From UBA1140 sp964573285 (GTDB lineage Bacteria; Campylobacterota; Campylobacteria; Campylobacterales; Sulfurovaceae), in contig CAZNJD010000013.1 of assembly GCA_964573285.1 (NCBI GenBank), positions 1 to 13,292 of the forward strand: a DNA stretch of 13,292 nucleotides. The letters are read 5' to 3'. A program made the position numbers and the translations under genes. Below are positions 8,373 through 13,292 of the stretch, piece by piece (position 1 is the first letter of the stretch; each line of letters begins with the position of its first letter). A model generated the notes under the pieces. The model was not told the DNA's origin and searched no databases. It saw only the letters and a program-made list of their open reading frames with translations.

Positions 8373-9809
8373 ATGTACACAATGTTGATGTCCTCGACAA
8401 TGTTAGATAAAAAGATAAAAAAATATTTTAAAAATGAATGTGTTTATAAAACAACAAAGAATTATTCTGTATTTGGAGGGAAAAATATCCCCTCTTTTAT
8501 TAAAGATTGGCTTGTAAGAAAATATAGTGATGAGTTTGGTAATGTAGATTCAAAAGCTATTAACAATTTTCTAAAAAAACACATGCCTACTGATGATAAA
8601 ACAATAAAAAAAGAGATTTGGGAGGGGGAAGATAAAAAAATTCTTGCAAGACTTATTATAGAACCTGATATTAAAAAAGATTTGCTTAAATTTTCCATAC
8701 CAGATATTGGAATAAAATTTAATGAGACTAGAATTGAAAAATATATTGCAAAAAAACATAAAGAGCTAAAGAGTGGTGAAGTGTGGGGAGTTGTTACGCT
8801 CACCTATAATAATAATGAAAAAGATAAATTTATAGAATTGATTGATTTTAGGTCATTCTCTCCATATAGAGTAGATTTAGACTATTTTAAACAAGCTAGA
8901 AAAAATTTTACTACAGAAGAGTGGATAGATTTGTTAATAAGAGCCATGGAGTATAATCCAAATGGATTTAATAGTTTGGGTCAAAAAATCACCTTTTTAA
9001 GTCGATTATTAGTTTTTGTCGAGCCAAGAGTAAATCTAATCGAGTTAGCTCCAAAAGGAACAGGTAAATCATATATATTTGGAAATCTAAGTAAATATGG
9101 GTGGCTTATTAGTGGAGGAGTTGTTACTAGAGCTAAATTGTTATATGATGTTGCAAAACAGACATCAGGGGTAATTGTCAATTATGACTATATTGCTATG
9201 GATGAGATACAGACAATTAGATTAAAAGATGAAAGTGAAATAGCAGGGGGACTTAAAAGCTTTTTAGAGAGTGGTACATTTAGTATAGCTAATGTTAGAC
9301 AGAGTTCAAATGCAGGATTCATAATACTTGGCAATATCCCATTAGATGAAAATAATTATCCAACAATAAGTAGTTATTTTGAGCCACTCCCTGATGTATT
9401 TAAGGAGTCTGCATTTTTAGATAGATTTCATGGATTTATTAAAGGGTGGGAGATGCCAAGAATTAATCAAAGTATGATAATGAATGGCAACACTTTAAAT
9501 GTTGAATATTTTAGTGAAATATTACATCTATTAAGAGATGATATGACATTTTCTCCAATTGTGGATTCTCTTTTGGATATTCCACACAATGCTGATACTA
9601 GAGATGTTAAAGCTATTAAACGGTTGACGACTGCCTATTTAAAACTGTTATTTCCACATATAGAATCAAAAGATGATATTAAACTAAATGAGTTTAAGAT
9701 GTTCTGTTTTGATGAAGCCTTTAAAAAAAGAGCTGTTATAAGAGAGCAGATTCATAAAATAGATATGGAGTTTAAAAGGGAATTACCTAAGATTAATATA
9801 TTCCAATGA
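8373..9809 (+). CDS. brxL: BrxL, short form: AAA+ ATPase without Lon protease domain
   Basis: A 478-residue protein from ATG 8373. The AAA+ core has Walker A APKGTGKS (226-233), Walker B AMDEIQ (275-280), a sensor-like FIILGNIP strand (about 316-323) and LDRFHGFIKGW (349-359), which probably includes the arginine finger. The N-terminal ~200 residues match the DNA-binding-like part of BrxL in general character. The classical BrxL of type 1 BREX is about 670-680 residues and ends in a Lon-like domain; here only about 110 mostly helical residues follow the ATPase, so that domain is absent. A shorter Lon-related family of about 450-480 residues exists and occurs in BREX, so this length need not mean truncation. 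BrxL is a DNA-binding AAA+ effector of BREX defence. It is the last gene of the operon, and its stop overlaps the ATG of a methyltransferase relic. Confidence 0.88.
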   Translation: MYTMLMSSTMLDKKIKKYFKNECVYKTTKNYSVFGGKNIPSFIKDWLVRKYSDEFGNVDSKAINNFLKKHMPTDDKTIKKEIWEGEDKKILARLIIEPDIKKDLLKFSIPDIGIKFNETRIEKYIAKKHKELKSGEVWGVVTLTYNNNEKDKFIELIDFRSFSPYRVDLDYFKQARKNFTTEEWIDLLIRAMEYNPNGFNSLGQKITFLSRLLVFVEPRVNLIELAPKGTGKSYIFGNLSKYGWLISGGVVTRAKLLYDVAKQTSGVIVNYDYIAMDEIQTIRLKDESEIAGGLKSFLESGTFSIANVRQSSNAGFIILGNIPLDENNYPTISSYFEPLPDVFKESAFLDRFHGFIKGWEMPRINQSMIMNGNTLNVEYFSEILHLLRDDMTFSPIVDSLLDIPHNADTRDVKAIKRLTTAYLKLLFPHIESKDDIKLNEFKMFCFDEAFKKRAVIREQIHKIDMEFKRELPKINIFQ

Positions 9810-9952
9810 GATGTGGAGGAATGAGCCTTGGGTTTCAAAACGCAGGGATAGAGATTTTATCTGCTATTGATAATTGGGATAAGGCTGTAGAGATTTATAA
9901 TAAAAACTTCTCTCACAAATGTTATCATTATGATATAAGTGATGAAGAGTGA
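9806..9952 (+). pseudogene. Relic of a C5-cytosine DNA methyltransferase (N-terminal fragment)
   Basis: An open frame of 48 codons, too short for a normal gene, starts with an ATG that overlaps the brxL stop (ATGA). It reads MRCGGMSLGFQNAGIEI and continues with AIDNWDKAVEIYNKNF and YDISDEE. This matches the start of Dcm-type methyltransferases: motif I (F-x-G-x-G-G), the following helix, the acidic SAM-ribose residue in motif II (here D22) and the NF-x-H region. The usual first strand before CGG is missing, and everything after motif II is gone, including the catalytic Pro-Cys motif, the target-recognition domain and the C-terminal motifs. It cannot be an active enzyme. Translation in the other frames after the TGA gives no recognisable continuation, so the gene was deleted or replaced at about 9952, where a toxin-antitoxin cassette now begins. 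Confidence 0.8.
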
Positions 9953-9990
9953 AAACTACACCCCAAAAAACCACAACCCACTTTAATAAA

Positions 9991-9995
9991 AGGAG
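9991..9995 (+). promoter_or_regulatory. Ribosome binding site of the antitoxin gene
   Basis: AGGAG lies 6 bases before ATG 10002. It is the best-matched ribosome binding site in this part of the window and confirms the antitoxin start. Confidence 0.75.
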
Positions 9996-10001
9996 CAAAA
10001 A

Positions 10002-10232
10002 ATGTACGCAACAGAGTTTCAAACAGTAATAAATAACCCATACATAAAAATACCTGAATATGAAAGATTCAAAGGACAAGAGGTAAGGATAATTGTATTA
10101 CATGCTAAGGAAAAAACTCATATTCCAACTATAGAGGAGGAAGAGGATTTTATTGAGTATTTGGCTAATAATCCTATTAAGCTTGATAAAGAGTTGAAGT
10201 TTTTATCTAGGGAAGATGCAAATGAAAGATAA
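10002..10232 (+). CDS. Antitoxin of a type II toxin-antitoxin pair (VapB-like)
   Basis: A 76-residue protein. The N-terminal half (about 1-35) is strand-rich, with YIKIPEY and EVRIIVLH. This resembles small antitoxins that begin with a swapped-hairpin or AbrB-like domain, which would bind the operator DNA. The second half is acidic (IEEEEDF at about 44-50) and probably helical, as expected for the toxin-binding tail. The gene lies directly upstream of a PIN-domain toxin and overlaps it by 11 bases, the usual antitoxin-first order with translational coupling. The antitoxin family cannot be fixed by eye; the role rests on size, composition and partner. Confidence 0.75.
   Translation: MYATEFQTVINNPYIKIPEYERFKGQEVRIIVLHAKEKTHIPTIEEEEDFIEYLANNPIKLDKELKFLSREDANER
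10209..10215 (+). promoter_or_regulatory. Ribosome binding site that sets the PIN toxin start
   Basis: AGGGAAG directly abuts ATG 10216 but sits 6 bases before the in-frame ATG at 10222. The spacing favours 10222, two codons further in. Confidence 0.65.
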
Positions 10233-10635
10233 GATATTTATAGATTCAAATATATTTTTATATACATTTGATAGTAGAGATGAGAGAAAACAGAAAATAT
10301 CTAAAGAGATAACTCTAAGTCCAAATAGTATTATTAGTATTCAAGTTATTAATGAGGTGAGTAATAATCTAATCAAAAAATTTAAATTTGATAATAATAT
10401 GGTCAAACGATTTATAAAAAGTTGTTATAATAGATATGAGGTTATTAATTTTGCAAAAGAGACTTTTTTATTGGCTTGTAATATAAGAGATAGCTATAAT
10501 ATCTCATATTATGATTCATTGATTGTCTCTACGGCTTTAAATGCAAAATGTACTGTTTTGTATAGTGAAGATATGCAACATGGATTAAAAATTGATGACT
10601 TGGTGATATTAAATCCTTTCAAAAATGACAGCTAG
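10222..10635 (+). CDS. vapC: PIN-domain toxin (VapC-like endoribonuclease)
   Basis: A 137-residue PIN domain, typical VapC length. The acidic active site can be followed: D8 in KIFIDSNIFLY, E45 in QVINEVSN, D98 in YYDSLIVSTAL, and D117 with E116 in LYSEDMQHG. These residues bind the metal ions used to cut RNA, usually tRNA or rRNA in this family. No catalytic residue is missing, so it should be active unless held by the upstream antitoxin. ATG 10222 was chosen over 10216 because of ribosome binding site spacing; both are in frame and before the first conserved residue. The 3' end overlaps the next gene, a DNA methyltransferase, by 11 bases, so the pair appears to be built into a longer transcription unit. 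The PIN call is firm; the RNA target cannot be seen. Confidence 0.88.
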   Translation: MKDKIFIDSNIFLYTFDSRDERKQKISKEITLSPNSIISIQVINEVSNNLIKKFKFDNNMVKRFIKSCYNRYEVINFAKETFLLACNIRDSYNISYYDSLIVSTALNAKCTVLYSEDMQHGLKIDDLVILNPFKNDS

Positions 10636-12079
10636 ATACAGACAAAATGACAAAATCTTTACCACTCTAACAACAGTTCAATACCTTTTAGATGAGGTAG
10701 ATTTTGTAGCCAAAAGAGATTTATCTACTGCTCGGTTACTTGAACCTGCATCAGGAGAGGGTAGTTTTGCTGTGGAGGTGGTGAAGCGACTCTATAGTTC
10801 ATCACAAAGGTTTGGATTTGATTTTATCCAAGCACTCAATAGCAATATTAGGTTTGTTGAGCTAAAAGAGGAGAGTATCAGAGGATTACAGACAAATATA
10901 GAGAGATTGATAGAGAGTTGGGGGTATGATTTTACTCTTTTGGATAGAGGGATTTTTATTAATGCAGACTATTTGATGGTTGATTTTTTAACTAGATTTG
11001 ATTGTATTGTGGGGAATCCTCCCTATATCCGTCATGAGATAATTGATAAGAGTCTAAAAATAGCATATAAAAAGAGATTTTCAACCTTTAGATATAGGGC
11101 TGATTTGTATATACTCTTTTATGAACACTCTTTGAATCTGTTGAGCAATAGTGGTAAACTCTCTTTTGTCTCCTCTAATCGTTGGTTCTATAATCAGTAT
11201 GGAGAACCATTGAGAGAGAAGATAGCAAAAGAGTATTACCTTAAAAAACTGCTCAATATCGAAAAGAGTAGAATATTTAAAAATAGAGTTGTTGCCTATC
11301 CTGCCATTGTTACCATTGAGAGTAAAAAAGGAACTCAAACGCTCTATTGTGAAGATAATTCCAAAAAGATTGATTTTGAGAGATTGAGTTTTGAAAAGAG
11401 AAAAACACCTATTAGTAGCCATTGGCAAAATCTATTTCTTGATTACGATTTGGATGATGGCTCTTTGAAGGGGATTGAGGAGCAGGGATTTAAGATAGGT
11501 ATAGGAGTTGCTACAGGGGCTGATAGTATCTTTATCATAAAAAAATCTCAAAATATAGATATTGAGGAGTCTCGACTATTGCCTCTTTTGAAATCAAATG
11601 CTCTAAAAGGGGATAGTATAGAGTGGGATGAGAGTTTTGTTATCAATCCTTATGAGGGGAATAAGTTATGTGATTTGGATAAATATCCCAAGCTAAAAGC
11701 CTATTTATATAAACATAAAAAAAGATTGCAACAACGCCATACAGCAAAAAAGAATCCTCTAAAATGGTACAAAACAATTGATAGAATCAAGCCTGATTTG
11801 CTTGGTAAAGCTAAACTACTTTTACCTGATTTAGCAGACTCCTCTTGTTTGCATATTGACAAAGGAGAGTTCTATCCTCATCATAATCTCTATTATATTA
11901 CACATGATGATGAGGAGAAACTTAGAGCATTGGCTTATATTTTAATGTCAGATTTTGTAAAGGAGCAGTTGAATCAGATTGGAATTAGAATGAATGGTGG
12001 AGTTGTGAGGTTTCAGGCTCAAACTTTGAGGAAGATTCGAGTTTGGGATGTAGATAAAATTAAAAAAGAAAAATCATGA
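10625..12079 (+). CDS. Adenine-N6 DNA methyltransferase, TaqI/Eco57I type
   Basis: A 484-residue protein. Motif I is LLEPASGEGSFAVEVV (38-53), binding S-adenosylmethionine, and the catalytic motif IV is NPPYIR (131-136), which marks amino-methylases acting on adenine. ADLYILFYEHSLNLL (159-173) and GKLSFVSSNRWF (177-188) match the conserved region after NPPY in TaqI-like enzymes. The second half carries the pattern of a TaqI-like target-recognition domain: LLPLLKSNALKG, then KYPKLKAYLYKH, KWYKTIDR and KLLLPDLAD. There is no nuclease motif within the protein, so it is not a fused type IIG enzyme. It is much shorter than PglX (around 1200 residues), so it is not the standard BREX methylase. The start overlaps the PIN toxin end, has no good ribosome binding site and is probably coupled; the end overlaps the next gene by ATGA. 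The target site is unknown. Confidence 0.9.
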   Translation: MTARYRQNDKIFTTLTTVQYLLDEVDFVAKRDLSTARLLEPASGEGSFAVEVVKRLYSSSQRFGFDFIQALNSNIRFVELKEESIRGLQTNIERLIESWGYDFTLLDRGIFINADYLMVDFLTRFDCIVGNPPYIRHEIIDKSLKIAYKKRFSTFRYRADLYILFYEHSLNLLSNSGKLSFVSSNRWFYNQYGEPLREKIAKEYYLKKLLNIEKSRIFKNRVVAYPAIVTIESKKGTQTLYCEDNSKKIDFERLSFEKRKTPISSHWQNLFLDYDLDDGSLKGIEEQGFKIGIGVATGADSIFIIKKSQNIDIEESRLLPLLKSNALKGDSIEWDESFVINPYEGNKLCDLDKYPKLKAYLYKHKKRLQQRHTAKKNPLKWYKTIDRIKPDLLGKAKLLLPDLADSSCLHIDKGEFYPHHNLYYITHDDEEKLRALAYILMSDFVKEQLNQIGIRMNGGVVRFQAQTLRKIRVWDVDKIKKEKS

Positions 12080-12330
12080 ATAAGAAAGAGATAGAAAATA
12101 TAGTCAAAACAACTATTAAAAATTTAGACTTAAATAATGATGACAATATAGTATTGGATGAAAAAGAATATTTACTTATCAAAGATAATATAAGTTATAT
12201 GATGGCTGGTTTTTTTGGATTAAAACTTGGAATGCAAAATAATCCTAATATGGTTAATCTATTTGAATTATATGATAAGAAATGTATTGAAATACTTAAA
12301 CTTTTGGATAAGAAAAAGGCAAAAAAATGA
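12076..12330 (+). CDS. Small protein of unknown function between methylase and ATPase genes
   Basis: An 84-residue protein I do not recognise. It looks helical: a first helix (about 1-18, IENIVKTTIKNL), an acidic loop with DDNIVLDEKEY, a central stretch with MMAGFFGLKLGMQNN (about 42-56), and a lysine-rich tail KKKAKK. The central stretch is hydrophobic but short and lacks the look of a real membrane segment. Both ends are joined by ATGA overlaps, to the adenine methylase before it and the AAA-ATPase-like gene after it, so it is surely translated with them. Coupling at both ends suggests a partner subunit or a small regulator of that group; this is inference. That it is a real gene is well supported by the overlaps. 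Confidence 0.7.
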   Translation: MNKKEIENIVKTTIKNLDLNNDDNIVLDEKEYLLIKDNISYMMAGFFGLKLGMQNNPNMVNLFELYDKKCIEILKLLDKKKAKK

Positions 12331-13292
12331 AAAAAATACCCTACGGAGAGAGCGACTTTAGAAAGATAAAGTTAGAAAATTTTTATTATATAGACAAGAC
12401 TCATTTTATACCAAAAATAGAGATGATGCCAAGTTTTCTGTTTTTTATTCGTCCTAGACGGTTTGGTAAGTCTCTGTTTTTGAATATGTTGGCGTTTTAT
12501 TATGATATATATTACAAAGATGAGTTTGAAGAGATTTTCCAAGAGACTTATATTTTAAATAATAGAACCAAAGAGACAAGTAGCTATCATATTTTAAAAT
12601 TTGATTTTAGTGCGGTTAGTACAAAAGGTGATATTGATGAGAACTTTAGTAGATATTGCAATATTCGTATAGAGTATTTCCTAAAAAAATACAGTTTTGA
12701 TATAAAAATAGATAAAACTAGACCTGCTCATGAGAATCTTAACTATATTTTTAGTGAGTTGAAATTATTTAATGCTTCTGTTTATGTAATGATAGATGAG
12801 TATGATAATTTTATAAATAATTTGCTAATGCACAATCAGAGTGATTATAAAAAATTAGTTAGCAGTAAAAATGAAGCGATATATAAAGAGTTCTTTAAAC
12901 TTCTAAAGGCAGGAACAAGTGATAATGGCTCTGTCTTAAAAAAGATGTTTGTAACAGGTGTCTCACCTCTAGCTATGTATGATGTAACAAGTGGAAGCAA
13001 TATTGGAACAAATATCACCAATGAGTATCTATTTAATAATGCTGTAGGGGTAACAAAAGAGGAGTTACAAGAGATTATTGATTATTATAGTTTGGATATG
13101 AGTTCAGTAGATATTGATGCTTGGTATAACCATTATAGGTTTAACAGAAGAGTAATAGAGACGATTTATAATACTGATATGATTTTATATTATATAAAGA
13201 GTCTGCTTTTAACTGGAGATGCACCTGAAAATTTAGTTGACCTCAATGTACGAACTGATTATAGCAAACTAAGATATTTGGTCTATACTGAT
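12327..13292 (+). CDS. AAA-ATPase-like protein, 5' part (family usually ends in a PD-(D/E)XK nuclease domain)
   Basis: An open frame of 322 codons running off the right edge, so only the N-terminal part is seen. It starts MKKIPYGESDF, then YYIDKTHFI (20-28), the modified P-loop RPRRFGKSL (42-50) and the Walker B-like DEYDNF (157-162). TGVSPLAMYDVTSG (209-222) is the sensor region, and YRFNRR with DLNVRTDYSKLRYL follows. These are the hallmarks of the AAA-ATPase-like family (Pfam AAA-ATPase_like), whose members run about 500-570 residues and usually end in a PD-(D/E)XK nuclease domain (DUF1703/PDDEXK_9); that part lies beyond the window. The ATG overlaps the stop of the 84-residue gene. The family is often found in many copies per genome and its role is unproven; its place here suggests a defence function or a partner of the methylase. 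Confidence 0.85.
   Translation, partial: MKKIPYGESDFRKIKLENFYYIDKTHFIPKIEMMPSFLFFIRPRRFGKSLFLNMLAFYYDIYYKDEFEEIFQETYILNNRTKETSSYHILKFDFSAVSTKGDIDENFSRYCNIRIEYFLKKYSFDIKIDKTRPAHENLNYIFSELKLFNASVYVMIDEYDNFINNLLMHNQSDYKKLVSSKNEAIYKEFFKLLKAGTSDNGSVLKKMFVTGVSPLAMYDVTSGSNIGTNITNEYLFNNAVGVTKEELQEIIDYYSLDMSSVDIDAWYNHYRFNRRVIETIYNTDMILYYIKSLLLTGDAPENLVDLNVRTDYSKLRYLVYTD

Noticed and set aside
9953..10001. Continuation of the C5-methyltransferase in another frame
   Set aside because: All three forward frames were read; none shows the expected GGPPCQ or later motifs, so this is a loss and not a simple frameshift.
9864..10079. Reverse-strand 71-codon frame across the relic, the G-free patch and the antitoxin start
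   Set aside because: Its Leu/Val/Trp-rich translation comes from the complement of the C-rich patch; it covers the antitoxin start and ribosome binding site and has no recognisable motif.
10625..12079. Adenine methylase as the PglX of a type 1 or type 2 BREX
   Set aside because: At 484 residues it is less than half the size of PglX, lies behind a separate toxin-antitoxin pair, and the upstream operon is already a complete type 4 set.

Overview
The window comes from an AT-rich bacterial chromosome, packed with genes all on the + strand. Overlapping gene ends, strong AGGAG-type ribosome binding sites, AT-rich codon use and the kinds of families present suggest a Campylobacterota (epsilonproteobacterial) host such as an Arcobacter, Sulfurimonas or Sulfurovum relative. 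This is a best guess; no ribosomal or other marker gene is present to fix it. The whole window reads as a defence island.

Region 1 (8-610) holds a small class I SAM-dependent methyltransferase. It is separated by a ~110-base AT-rich promoter region from region 2 (720-9809), a four-gene operon that I read as a complete type 4 BREX phage-defence system. In order it encodes BrxP (PAPS-reductase-like, with a double 4Fe-4S ferredoxin insert and a DUF4007-like C-terminus), BrxC (a large P-loop ATPase), PglZ (alkaline-phosphatase superfamily) and a short BrxL (AAA+ without a Lon protease domain). The genes overlap or lie about 10 bases apart, so they should be co-transcribed. Type 4 BREX has no PglX methyltransferase. 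The sulfur chemistry implied by BrxP suggests a phosphorothioate-like mark instead of methylation; this is an inference from the family.

Region 3 (9806-9952) starts inside the brxL stop codon and is a 48-residue fragment of a C5-cytosine DNA methyltransferase. It keeps the CGGMSLGF motif and the region after it but lacks everything else, so it is a gene relic. It is followed by a G-free patch and then a type II toxin-antitoxin pair (antitoxin 10002-10232, PIN-domain toxin 10222-10635).

Region 4 (10625-13292) continues without a break. A TaqI/Eco57I-like adenine DNA methyltransferase overlaps the toxin end by 11 bases, an unrecognised 84-residue protein follows by an ATGA overlap, and by a second ATGA overlap comes an AAA-ATPase-like protein of the family that usually ends in a PD-(D/E)XK nuclease domain; this last gene runs off the window. 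The tight coupling makes antitoxin, toxin, methylase, small protein and ATPase/nuclease one likely transcription unit, and the last three are a candidate uncharacterised restriction-modification-like module. I found no tRNA, rRNA, CRISPR array or insertion sequence.
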